Part shown: positions 1 through 13,700 of the stretch, in pieces
Layout of the letters: every line of letters starts with the position of its first letter
How positions within the stretch are numbered: the first letter of the stretch is position 1
Assembly: GCA_916610825.1 (NCBI GenBank)
Contig: OU744449.1
Span: 7,398,243 to 7,462,242, forward strand
Reading direction: 5' to 3'
Length of the DNA stretch: 64,000 nucleotides
Origin: Haliclystus octoradiatus
Lineage: Eukaryota > Cnidaria > Staurozoa > Stauromedusae > Haliclystidae
The notes under the pieces: model-generated
Database searches by the model: none
What the model was told of the DNA's origin: nothing
What the model saw: the letters and a program-made list of their open reading frames with translations, nothing else
Translations under genes and position numbers: made by a program

Positions 1-1745
1 AATCTATTTGAAGGCTTTGCTATAAATCCAATGCTATTTTATGCTTTATCAGATCTTAATACATTGTTAAGAAATTACTTGAAATCCATAACAACAACTT
101 TAAAATTACGTTTATATATATAGAATTATCCACGTAATAACGAAAACCATCATGCACGCATGGCTTCATGGGTGAGATAACAACAGTATTATTAAATCCT
201 GTAAGTGGTTGTGGAACATTGGTATGATAAAAAATTACATTACTATTATTAAACTATTTGGATTATATAAGCTATGATAATGTTATTACAGGCGACGTCA
301 GTTCCTTGTTCACCGACTAAGTACTGATGAAGGTTGATGATGAAGGCTAATGGCAAGAAACAACTACTTTTCTGCTGTTAATGACCTTATTATAATCATT
401 GGCAAAATATTTGGGGGTCAATTTGAAATAAGAGAGAACTGATATATTCTTGAAACGAAAAAGAATTGATATATTCTTGTTACATTTTAAAATTCGTTTA
501 GTATCTTGAACTCTTAAATGAATGAAGACCAAGCAAGCAAGCAAACAAACAAACAAACAATTCGAGATACACTTGCATTCGCAAGGAATTTATTGTGTTA
601 ATCTTCTTTATGGAACTTTATGGGTACAAGAATTTCCTGAAAGTGGCACACCCCCGTTAACGTATTTTCATTTTAGGGAGTTGGTCTTTAACCCTCCCTG
701 ATAAAAATGGGACATCTTGTTTCATCATCATCAGTCATCATAAAGCCTTCAAGCGACATCTTGTTTCGGCCTTTCTCGTCGAGAAAGAACCTTCGTATAC
801 TTTGGTTTGATCTTGTAAAGAAACATGACGATGCTAGATTTATTGAATTGCTAAACTATTTAGTAGCCAGTAACCTAAGAAACACTGCATAAATAGAATT
901 GCTCAATCAAATGGGAACCAATATAGAACATTTTGAAAAAAATATAATTATCTGCAGGCACTTGATTCATTCAAGTATCACAACGTTTACTTATTACTGA
1001 AAAAAGTAGAATTCAGGACTGGAAATAAGATACGTTCTCCGACAGATTGTGTCCTTACTGTTACTGTATCATCAGGTCCGATCTAGAATATCCATTAAAA
1101 AGTAATCTAGAGATAATACAACAATGAATTCAATTTGAAATGATCTACAGTCAGGGTTCGACAAAAGTGGGGATCCTGGGATCCTAGATCACGGAAGGCT
1201 AGACAAAATTCAGAAGAAAATTGATGTTTTTAATGATTTATTGGTCAAACATCAACAAAAAAATTCAGAAGAAAATGTTGAAATGCCTCTAGGATTCCAG
1301 AAGGCTGAACCTTTTGTCGGATCCTGTCTACAGTACACATGTATTCGAGAATAAAGATTACACTCTGTTTACATACTTTACAAGAGAACACTGAGCCTCA
1401 AAGGTGATCAAAATCAATGAAATCATAGTTGTCAAAATCAAGCACAGCTGATTGAGTTTGACCGTAATAAATGAGAACAACAAATCAAGGCTCAAATCAA
1501 CTTATGATCTAAATACAAGAAGTGTATTGTAGTAATAGTAAATACTCACCTATCATGAATTAGTTTCAATGTTCAATAATATGGTTACAAAAACAGAGGG
1601 AAACAAAATATATTACGAATTGAGTACATTAAAACATTTTACAAGTGGTGAAGTGGATGGATGGCCAATAGTCATATGTTATTTCCGCCGCGTGGAGAGA
1701 TATTTAAAATGCATAATTAAATAATTGAATACAGACAATACTTAC
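1..1745. other. Left edge: DRAK 3' side or intron, one MITE, no exon seen
   Basis: The DRAK frame leaves exon 1746-1898 at a GTAAG donor, so at least the left neighbour of 1746 is intron. I searched for the expected HPW(L/I) motif on the minus strand and found none. The only recognised item is the hAT MITE at 1152-1326. Confidence 0.5.
1152..1326 (+). mobile_element. hAT-type MITE, family A copy 1
   Basis: Termini are CAGGGTTCGACAAAAG and CTTTTGTCGGATCCTG. The sequence TCTACAGT is directly repeated on both sides, an 8-bp duplication typical of hAT. The body carries two CAGAAGAAAAT segments around TTATTGGTCAAACATCAAC. Confidence 0.82.
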
Positions 1746-4700
1746 TTTGGTTTTCGAATTAATAATTTTTCAATAAAATCTTTGGCATCCTCAGATATTT
1801 CATCGAATTCTTCTGCGTCAAAATCAAAATCGACTTGTGCTACATTTTGATAGGTTTCCATTACTTCGTCGCCAGCAAAAGGTGAAATACCACTTAACCT
1901 AAAATCATAGACATGTACATTACAATCAAAACAATGCACAAACAGTTGAGTGATAACTTCGCAAAAATAAACCTTTATTTTAAAAACAAGAATACGATAT
2001 ATTTGCTGTTCTAAACTGAATATTTAATATTTTTGAATCGTTACTTATAGCAATTCTGGATAGCGTTCTGAGTTTCGTAAATAAAAAAGTTAAGAATATG
2101 TCAAGTCGTAGGTCTACACGTCCAATTAGATAATTGAATCGTCTAATTATCCTGCAGTTCAATATTATCAATCTGATCCTGCGAAAAAAATGAGGGTACA
2201 GTACGTGGGCCTACCGTAGGAAATTTAAGCCCGGGGTACCATATTGAATATTTAAAGCAGACCGCAGAAATTCCCAACAGCTAATAGTTCAGATCCATAA
2301 ATTTCAAAAATTTATAAGAACTGACCCAACATTTTATATGTCACCTTTTGGTGGTAGTAATATAAATATCCGAGGTGTCCTGTACACGGATCATAGGATC
2401 CGACAGAATTTTATCATTTTGACGGACCCGGACGTTGACCCTTATAATATTCAATCGGATCTTAAACTAATCTTAAACAGGATCCAAATTTAATGTTCAG
2501 AGCCACACAAAAGAATATTGAAGAAATGAAATGTTTATGGGATGAGACTTATTTATTTCGGATCTAATTCAGATGCTATTGTTTCAGCAATTGTATCGAT
2601 CTGGACCCGGATCAGATATGTATTGTTTGGACACAAAACGAACTCAAACCGGATTCGGATTATTGAAATAAAGGATCCGACATCTCCGATAAATGTGTGC
2701 ACTTTAATATAACAGAAAGAAACAGCCTTAGAATTAGTCATAAATGTTTTATCCCGTATCTGCCTGATATGGCAATTTGATTGTTATGCAAATATATTTT
2801 ATCTTATCTTTTGGCACTAGAGCGGGCGAGTTTTGATACGTCACAACTCGCGCATAAAATCGATCTGTTCGCACGCAATTCAAGCCGAGTCTATGTAAAA
2901 TAATAATGATTTTTATTCCAATCATATTATGAATGTTAAATATATATAAATTATATAAATTATATATAACAGGATAACTTCTTACAACCCTTGTATTTTT
3001 GGTCAGGATTCTATTTCTATATGCGACAAATAATAATAATAATAGTACCAATAACATTAAATATATCAAGTGTTAACCCATAAACAGGAATGCAAATGAA
3101 AGTGCTCAATGTCGGTTAAAACGTGTCTGCAACCATAGGAAAAACATCGGGGCTGGTACGCAGGCTAGTTAAAACAGAGCATAATACAGAATAGGAAACA
3201 AAAATGTAGGCAAAAAACTTTTACGTAACTCCTTAAAACCAAGATTATGCATGCACATACTCTTACAATGAATTTGACGATTTGGAATAATGATAGATTT
3301 ACAAAATTGATGTTTGATGATTAACCGATAATTAAATTGCTGCTTGGCTGATTTATTTTAAATTTTTAAAATGTCAAGGACAATTATACGTAAGAAAAGA
3401 CTCAATAACATCAACTGTGCAATGAACAACTTTCATTGTGACATTCAATTCCAAGGAATTTGAAATTTGTGAAAATGTTCAAATAACGGTTTTAAGCCTT
3501 GTGATAATACCAGACCATAATCCTCGCCATGGGGCTACTATACAGACGTTTATAGTAAAAACAGAGACCATGATCCAGGAATCAATCAACAGTCTGCACC
3601 TGGAATTGCATGAGGTCATTTCTCCTCTGGGCATTCGGCAAAATGCCATTAGTGTGGCTGAAAGACAGCGTGATAAATATCTAAATTTATGGAACCTTTC
3701 ATGCAGAAATAACATTAATAATTGGGCATATGTACCGCATAATTTTTAGTTTAAAGACACATCAGGCGAAATAAAAGAAATCTTAAAACAGGGTTAGATT
3801 AGGCTGCGTATATTCTCGTTCCCCAGCTCGAGAGCAGATGACTCTCTTCCTCACAAACTATTTTTCACGCAGACAATTTTTTGATACACAGTGAATCGTT
3901 TCTGAACTTCCAACCAATGTATAAAAGCGTTGTTTTGCCGTTCGTGTATTTAGGTAGCAGTAAAAGAAAAATCCAAAAGAGAATGAAAAGATTTTTTGAA
4001 AAGTGCTATAAAATGTTCTTTCAAAGACTAAATCCTTTCTAGCTTCCATTAAACAGTGATCGACATATTTCGAATGACCAGAACAGCTGTAAATAGGTTA
4101 CACATTGTTGTCAAAGTTGAAACCACTCAATGAATAACAGCGATTCATTTTATAGAAACTTGAAAATCGAAAGAATTTCCAATTTATGTGTGCTGTTTAA
4201 CAGTTTTACATGTGATTAGAGATCAACGCATGTGTAACTAATTTAAATTGAATTCTTCCGGGCTTGGATGGATAAATAGATCATTTTGAAGAGCAAAGTC
4301 ACCAGACAGTTTTCGATAAATATTAGCCTGCATCCAGAATAAATCGTTTCTTAAAGAAAGTGTACTTTCCTTGAAAAATGTTTTAGTCTGGACGCAGGCT
4401 GATAAATATTCTCTCTCTCTGTGTTACTATCGTCACTTTATAGAGGACGACGAAGGGATTGTAAAGAGAAAGTTGCCTCATGAATGATACAATTTAAGAT
4501 TTGAGGTGAAAAAATTGACCAATATAGATAGGTGGCCCATAGTAATGCATAGCTGATTCAATAGAATAATATTTTCATCACTGAAGTGATCACTCTATGT
4601 AAAGGTCGCCGCTGTAGCAGGTTTGACAGAGTGACCACTCTAGGCAGGTGATTGTTATAGCAGGTGCAGCTGTCCAGGGTCCAGCCTTCTGGAATGCTAT

Positions 4701-7700
4701 AGGCGTTTTAACATTTTCTTCAGAATTTTTTGTTGATGTTTGACCAATAAATCTTTAAAAATATTGATTTTCTTCTGAATTTGCTCTAACCTTCCGAAAT
4801 CCCTAGATTCCAGGATTCCTACTTTTGTCAGACCCTGATTGTCAGGTTCTATAAGTTTACAAAGGTCAATTTGATATATATGAATGGAAAAATATAATTT
4901 GAATGAACCATTTGGTGTGACTGACTGTCCAGCGCCCATGGTGTTTATTCCTAGCAATGTCACATCTACGGGTACGAATTAGACAGAAAGAAATGTGGCA
5001 TAGTGATTTATGCACAATTTTTTAGATATATGCATGAAATTTAATACTACAATGTTAATAAAATGTAGACATCTACACAGCATTGACCAAGTGAACAGTG
5101 ATGGAGAATGTTTCTAGAGCTGATTTTTTCAACTTGACTTTCCAAGGCGTAGATTGACTTCAGTGTAGATTGATCTCACTGTAATGCTCCATATCCCTTG
5201 ATAGTCCAATACTTTATCACAAATTTATTTAATTGAATTAAATTAAATTTTATTTAATTTAATTTTATTTATTTAATTATTTAATGTATTAATTGTTCAC
5301 TATTCACTACAATATTCACAAGCTTAACTATTAAATAGCTATTGATCGAAGGTGAGGTGAATATTGACTGCTGATAATAATCAAGGTCAGTCGAAGTCAT
5401 TATGCCAAGATTCATCGAGCCTGAGATCAATAACTGTTTTAGTCAGATATGACTAACTAATCAATTTTGTAATGTATAACCATAACATTGATTTTAATGT
5501 GTTGTTATGCATCAAAGACGTAATTATCTGTTGCGTCTGTACTCCCAGAACGATAAGGAAACAAGGAGTGGTCGATACAGCTTTAGAACTGATTGCTGTT
5601 TGACAAATCGAATTGCTCGAATGCTCGATTTTTGTATTGATCTATTAATCGATGACTAAAGTCAATTGTAAACAGAATAAACACCCATTATAACAAACAA
5701 AATATAAGCAGTAGAAACACTTTACTGTAGCCCATAGTATAACAATAGGGTCAAAGTATTAAAATATAAAATAGATCCGTTTTTCTACATCAACATGTTA
5801 TACTTTGTTGTATGTGTCTTGATAACTACGTTAACACAGAAAGTTAATTCAACGAATGGATAATTATATTTGAGAAAATGAGTGTTTGAAAAAGTGACTA
5901 ATTTATGAACACAATGAGTGAATGCGATATGATCAAGACCGATATTAAGCAATTGGCGCACAGTTTCCTATGAGCTATTGATATTTTGTGCACGAGAGAG
6001 CACACAAGGAGAAAACAAGAAGACATCAAAAAATCACGCAGTGGCAAGTGATTTTTGCCTGTAAAATTTTCTCCTGAAGTGACTCAAGTGCGCCAAATAT
6101 CAATAGCTCATAGGAAACTGTGCACCAATTGCTTTGTATTATAATTAGCACAACTCTTACTAGCATTTACATGAATATTTTGCCCATAAAATGTTTTTAA
6201 AACTCCTGGTCAAATTGGAAATTCTCATTTGTGATATAAAGTTTGAATTGTAAGATCGATTATGTTTTCAAACCTAGTTTTGCTATGGTGATTTAGCGTC
6301 AAATTCTAAACCAATCAAATTGATTGAACCATTTTCGTTATAATACAATGGTAACTAGTATCAAGTGTCTTATTACAACAACTTCCGGGAACAAATTTAA
6401 ATTTACTGTTTTTAAATGTGCGTATTGGGAAGAGGATAATGTTATCAGTTCAATTTGCAATAAACCTCATGCAATACAAACATGTCAAAAACAATAATAA
6501 ATGATCTATTGATAAATAATACTACTTACAGAACATATGCCACAACACCAATACTCCTAAGATAATAAGAGAATGAAAATAAGAGTCAAATGATATATTG
6601 CAATATTTAACACTTCTTATGTTAACTGGAGTTGATAATCACTATATAATATATGATGCACATTACATTCAAGAATTATTCGATTGGAAATATGGAGCAA
6701 CATACAAAATTGAATACGAGGTCTCACAAATATTAAACATTGGTCAGTTATAAGATTTCACCCTCCAAAATCTAACATTTCAATCATTTTACAGAATTTT
6801 TCAGGTTTTACCAATACAAAAAATAAAGCTCATTGAAAAATACTACGATGCTGCAGTGAGATTTAAAAAGTGTCTTTGGAATACACAATATCTATAGACA
6901 GGTTACAAAGTGCGGGATACTGGAAACCATGTTCCCGAAAGGCCAGCAAAAAGTCAGAAGGTCTTCAATAATCAAAATATTTTCTTATTTTATATTGACT
7001 AAACCAAAATTGGACAATTTTTGTCAAAAGTATTGATATTATCTCTTTCAGATTTTGAAGCATCATCTAGATTTATTTCTAAGAGACTTTTCAATCTAAC
7101 CACATGATTCCCGAAGGGCGAAAGATTTATGACACCTTGCATTGGTTCGGCCTTCAGGGATGAATGATCTTAAATCCAAGTTTACATACCACATATCTGA
7201 TGCATATTCCAATGGCTCAAATGCCAATACTTCTGGGGCTGCAAAGAAAATACATCAAATCAAATAATGTATTCACAATACATATCTAATAAATATCTAA
7301 TAATTTTTGTATTAACATCAGTCATAGCACCCAGCAACCTGGCAGCTAGTCTTACGGAAGGCAGGCCAAAACTCATAAGAAAATTGATGTTGTTTCTATT
7401 TTCACCTCAAATTAGAGAAATCACAATATTATAAGGACCCTATCAGATGAAAACTTTTTGGAATACTTTTCAACAAAAAATCAGAAGAAAACACTTGTTG
7501 GATCCTGCTTATAGGTAATATAATTATATTCTTTGCATTAATCCTTTGATAAAAATCCCTGCTAAAGCATTTATTTTGCTGCAATTCACAAGGCACAGTC
7601 ACGTGACCAATATCAACACACAGCTGGAAGTCTTGGTGAAGCACCAAACACTTCTAGTATAAACCTTTGCTAAATATAGCACATTTTTATCCCATTCAAG

Positions 7701-10700
7701 ACTTCGCTGAAAGTCCGATTCGTATTTTGAGAATGGAATTGTGATATATAAAATTCAAACATCATATAGCAATTTTGTAATCATTTTCCGGTTTCTATGA
7801 CCATTTTATATATTTAAGCTAAGAAGGGTTTGACTGTAAAATTACTGCCCTTGTAAAAGCTGTCCTGCTGTGATTCTATTGTTTGATCGGTTCGACACCG
7901 TTAGAATTGCAATTGTTAGAATAGTCTGAAATGTTATCTAGGAGGTTGAGATAATCTGGACAAACAAAATTGAATTTGAAATTAGGTAAGTCACAAATAA
8001 TGTTAGGGGTCATATTCAAAAGTAATGTTATGTTTGAATATTGGAATGAATGAGCCTAGATTCAAGCTGGAACAGAATCTAATCAGCCATTGGCGGGAAA
8101 GGGCCGAATGGCATCCAGCTTTGAAACATTCGACAAGTTGGCTGATATGAATGGAGTGGTTACTAGTTTTAGACTTCCATTAATTGGAATGCCATACATA
8201 AATACTTGTCAAATACTTTTCGTTTACATAAATAACACAATACATCGAATTAACTACAAAATAGTCTGATGAAGCATTTAACAATCAAATATCAAATATT
8301 TCTGAAAACATGAGTCTGAACATTTTTAATTTCATTATAGCATTTCAGTTTTGAAAAATAAAATTATTAAAAACTGTTACAAATTAAAATAGGACAGACA
8401 TTTAAGTACTCGCTAAACGTTGGACAGTTGGAACCAAGCAGATTTAACTTATAGATTTCTTTAGAACAGTTATATTAATTGCAGCACAAAAGACTGTTGA
8501 ATACTGTAAATCAGTACTAAACAATGTTACTGTATTTTCTTTAGAATTAGAAAGGTTGTTTAGCTTCTAAAGTTTATAACTTGAATAATTTTAGGCACCC
8601 TGTGAAAGGGAAAACTTTGTCGCAGCCAGATATAGACTGTTATAGAATGGTTAGGGTCCGACGAAAGTAGGGATCCTGGAATCATAGAATTTGGAAGGTT
8701 AGAGTGAATTCAGAAGAAAATTGAAATTTTTATGATTTATTGGTCAAACATCAACAAAGAAAATCAGAAGAAAATGTTGGAATGCCTCTCTAGAACTCCA
8801 GAAGGCGGATCAATTTGTCGGACCCTGAGACTGGCATATGATAATTTGCATTGTCCGACAACTCTGACAAAAGATTCAGCCTTCTGGAATCCAAGAACGT
8901 TTTAACATTTCCTCTGAATTTTTGTTAAACTTTGACATATAAATCATAAAATATCCATTATTTATGAAATTGCTCTAGCTTTCCTGAATCTAGGATTCCT
9001 ACTTTTGTTGGACCTTGATGATAAGTACTCTTTGCACTTACCGACATATTCTGGTGTACCAACTATATCGAATTGACTGTATGGTACATCAAGTCTTCGT
9101 GATAGACCAAAATCAATCAATCGAATCTCTGGAAATCGTTCTTCAGATGAAAGCAAAATATTTTCTGGCTATAAAACAAAAGAAGCATACAATTACTGTC
9201 AATTTAATTACCGGTAGGTCAAGTTCCAGAGTTTTCAAATGAAATTCCACAACCGTGGAGTTTGTTTAGTTGAATATGAAGGTTACAAAATCATTGTCGA
9301 CGTCAATTGAAAAGTCTATTAAATTGTTTTAACAAACACAGTAAAATTTTCAGATGAATGGATTTGAATTCCAATTGATTAATGAATTGATAATGAGCAT
9401 TTGCTAATGTTTTCAATTATAACTTATTACCTGTAACCTTCAATCAATATATTATAAAAGAACTAATTAAGACAGATAGTGCCACTCAGAACTGGGACCT
9501 TAAGTACCGGTATATATAAAAGGGCACAACTATATGAAAATGAACTATATAAAATATATATCATATCTCCGAGTTAGAAACAACACATTTGACGAAATAG
9601 CTCTTCGATGAAACCAATGAAAAGCCATTAAAGTTTATGTTTTTGACAAAGCATTTTCCATAAATCGTCAACTTGGTATAGATTGGAGCATAGACAGATG
9701 TCAAGTATAGACAATGCTTTCCTTGGTTTTCTTGATATCTTGCAGCTTGCAAAATCGAAATTACTGCAAACGAAGGAGATGTTAAATATCTAAATCACCA
9801 GTTGGGCATGAAAGAAATACATATATCCATCTTTGTTCAATATGTTTGAAGCCAATACACAGCAGTATCATCCTACAGTTGGAAATACAGTGGTTTGGAA
9901 AAACGGTGGAAAACATAGAGTTGTTAATGCACTTTTGAGGTAAAAAGCACCAATCAAGGAACTCTGATGCGACGCACAAATAATCAGGTTCAGCCAAGAA
10001 AACGGGAGCTACAGTTGGATCTAACATTGACAAACAATAGTTGATCGTGCCAATTATAGCACAAACATATTTGCATCTGATAATTCTCAATTAATAAACT
10101 GGACTTGGATAAATCCCATAGTTGCTCAAGTAGCTGCTTTTCAGCATTAAAATGTTGTCAAGATTTAATTTGATCAAGTTAAAGTCCCCACAAACAAGAA
10201 TGTTCCAGAATTAAGAATAGATTTACCAATCTCTCTGGTGCTACATTAATGTGAAAATTTTTATTATCAAATCAATTAGATATTCATAGAAATGATTTTC
10301 ATTACCGAAATTTCGAATTTCTTTTTATTTCATCAAACACTTTGTAGAACACAATATTACTACAGTATCATTGATTGTATATCCTCGAATATAGTTTTTC
10401 CGTTGGATTTGTTAATCTGTGCATTAATAGATGCCATGCTGAGTAATTAACTTACCTTCAAATCTAAATGAACCACTTTGTTATTGTGTAAATATTGAAC
10501 TGCTTCAACTATCTGATGAATTAAATAGCAAATTTCTTTTTCTGTGCGAACTGTTTCAACTTGTTCTAAACAATGACGATGTAGATCACCTCCAGGTGCA
10601 CTATGGGTAAAATAGAAATAATAAAAATGTGAAAACGACATCAGATAGATATAGTTTTATTTCAACAATTTAAGCATTACATAGTGCAATTACTAAACAT

Positions 10701-13700
10701 TGTTGACGTCATCTCTTAAGCAGTATTGTTTGTCTGCTTGAGGGATGCAAGGTTAACTTACATGATTAATTGTTTTTAAAGACTTTTATTCCAATCAAAA
10801 ATAGAGGGAGAAGATAAATTGTTTCTTCGTTTGCATACTGTACTGTTTTGTTATTCAAAACAGAAAATAGAATCATCATCATCATCATCATTTATTCAAA
10901 AACCTTCAAGTTATACATAACTTTTCAAAGGACTGATACATGTTGCATACATAGCTAAGTTAACAGGAAAACAGACATCAAGTAATAAAGGGTTTAACTA
11001 GCAAGAACGAGTGGTAAGTATAAATTATCTTAAGAACCTAAGTGCTTCTCAAGAAGACATTTGGAAGCAGGACTGCTTTAGACTTCCTTCATTGCAGATG
11101 GTAGATCACTTCACTTATGAGCACCAGCATCTTGAAATGAATGGCGATGGCTCTACTTGATGTAAAAGTCATTGAAGGCGTGAGATCTTGATCTGGAGGA
11201 ATACGGCAGTTGGAAAAAGTTGGAAAGCAAAGGAGGAGCTAGTTTGAATTTAATTTTAAGAGTGAACATTAATTGATGCAATGTTATTCTGTCTCTAACA
11301 GAAAGCCAACCTAGTTGACTTTGGATATCAGAGACCCGAGTGCGATAGTTACAACATAGCACTGTCCTCATTCCTCTGTTTTGCAATCTCTGGAAGTGAT
11401 CTAGATGTTTGGTTTCACAGTTCCCCAATACGACAGCGCAGTAGTCAAAGTGTGGCAAAACAATGGTGTTATAAATAGTTTTAGCCAGAGCCATCTATTT
11501 ACAAGAGTTGGGACACTTCTGCCATTTTTGTATCTTTTTGCCTGGACCCGAGCACGTTTTTAACAGTGCGCATGTGCAGGAGAATGGTGTGTGTTTTTTT
11601 CAGCCATATTGTATTGTATTTTTTCGCGCGTTTCACTTGAAATGATTGAGAACCTGTTTCCAAAAGAACAAAGATGGCATCCAAATATCACGTGACTGGC
11701 ATCTGTCCAATTGGAGACGATAGCGGCACATGAAAGCGTGTCCCAACTCTTGTAAATAGATGGCTCTGGTTTTAGCTACTTCTTGCGGTATGAATCATCT
11801 CACATATTTCAAAATGCCCAAGCTTCTATTTATTTTCTTATTTATTGACACAACATGTTTGTCAAAAGATAGGGTATTGTCTATTTTAATGCCTAGGTAT
11901 TTCAAAAGAATTTTAACATATTGCGAACAAATCAATGCCTAGACACAAACATTACAATCTGAAACAGGCTTCATGGCTAACGTATCTAATAATGGCAAGG
12001 TGAGTAATACTGGCATTGATGTTATGCATATAGTATAGTCAGGGGTTGAAAGTGTTGGAACCACTGGGGTCGGTGTTTGCAGGCACAATTATTAAACAAC
12101 AGAATTTCTGCAGCACCTTTTTCTAAAATTTAAATGTACTCTGGATTCATAAATATTTCATAAAGCTTATTAAAGAGTTTCGAATGACCAGCAGTCTTTG
12201 TTTTGTTTTGTTGTCTTGATTACAAGAAACGAGGCTAATCCTCTGGAAAGTGACGTCAGCGCTCACGTCAGAGGATTGTCCTCGTGGCTGTTGCTACGGA
12301 AAGACACGAAAGAAAGCTCGAGAAAATAGTCCGGTTATCAATTTCAGTTTTGGATAAATCTCAATTCTTACTTGTCGAAACGCAAAGTCTATGGCTATAG
12401 ATAGCCAACAAATGTAAACGGCTCAAAATTAAATAGCAGAATGGGAGTCACAGTCCGATTATCTGTTCTGAAAAGTTTGACGCAAATCAAAACAACTTGG
12501 ATAAAATGTACTTTCAAATCAACACTAAATAAATTCATATGATTCTAAATTTTACAATTTACGTGCATAAATACTGCAGAAAAACAATGCAATATAAAAC
12601 ATACATAGGTATGTGATTAACTATTTTTAGACGAAGCCTACGTGTTTACAAACATAATTTGGAGTCAATGATCAAAGTATCCGTATTAAAAATCGAATTC
12701 ACCTGGGGTTATAATTTCATTTTGTTTCGGCGATAAATTTCGATTTTGAATTTTTAACAAATCTCTTCCCGTTCTTTCAATCCCTAATATTCTTGTATCA
12801 AGTAAGCACCAACAATCCAACATGAAATTCTGAATCAGTCGAGTTCAGTTGTAGCTTTCAACTCTGTCTTCCTTCCTCAATTCGTATGATCCTAGTAGCA
12901 AGTGAATTGATTTTGGTGGTACAAATTTATTCAAGCGTCGAAAGCCCTTACGATGTCCACCTGATCTATTGCTCTTACAACTTTCCAAACCAGTTCGTTG
13001 ATAAACAACTTAGCAGAATGCTTCAATGTTCATTTTACGAAATGTTTTGCAAAACCGCGTGTGTGTGCAAAGGAGACACAAAGGCGGGCCGTGTATCATG
13101 AAAACGAGTGATTGAAATCTGGGTCCAGATTTCAAAGACAAAAATATGCAAAGGCTGCTGGTCATTTTATGGTCTTTAATGCAACTGAATAAGAGGTGCA
13201 TAAGGATGAAAGTAATTGCTCTATATATAAATAAGGTTAGTTTGAATTGCTTGACTAGGAAATGTTTTTTTTTCGATCACATATGTACATGTGGATATTT
13301 GTTACACATCAAGTTTCTAGAAGTAAACATATTTTCAGGATCAGCCAAAAACTCAAACAACATGTTCCGAAACATCAAGAAGGCAACAAGAATGACATGT
13401 GACATTTTTCAACAAAACTAGCCAAATTATACCCCCTTCATAAAGCTATCAATTGCAATATGTGATAACCATGGCACGCTGTCAGTAGTTTCACATATTA
13501 CAGAATGATAGGGAAGAACTTTCGTGAAAGTGCTTTATCAAAAAACCTTTGGAAATTCTTTGATGGCCATCAAACGCAATATGACAAATCACTGCCGCCA
13601 GACAAAAATCAACAGGAGTGGCTAATGACGAGTATCGAAAGAAGTTGGTCGAAGTATTCACGCAATCTTTCAATTTTTGAAATAATTTTTTTTAACAATA

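Noticed and set aside
3438-3749. 103-codon ORF with an antisense ORF of 78 codons
   Set aside because: No recognisable domain, no splice partners, and both strands open equally. Probably chance or very old repeat sequence in DRAK intron 6.
9561-10090. Two adjacent minus-strand ORFs of 63 and 102 codons as a gene
   Set aside because: No domain or exon signals. The stretch directly follows a degenerate LINE endonuclease piece and is more likely retroelement or intron sequence.
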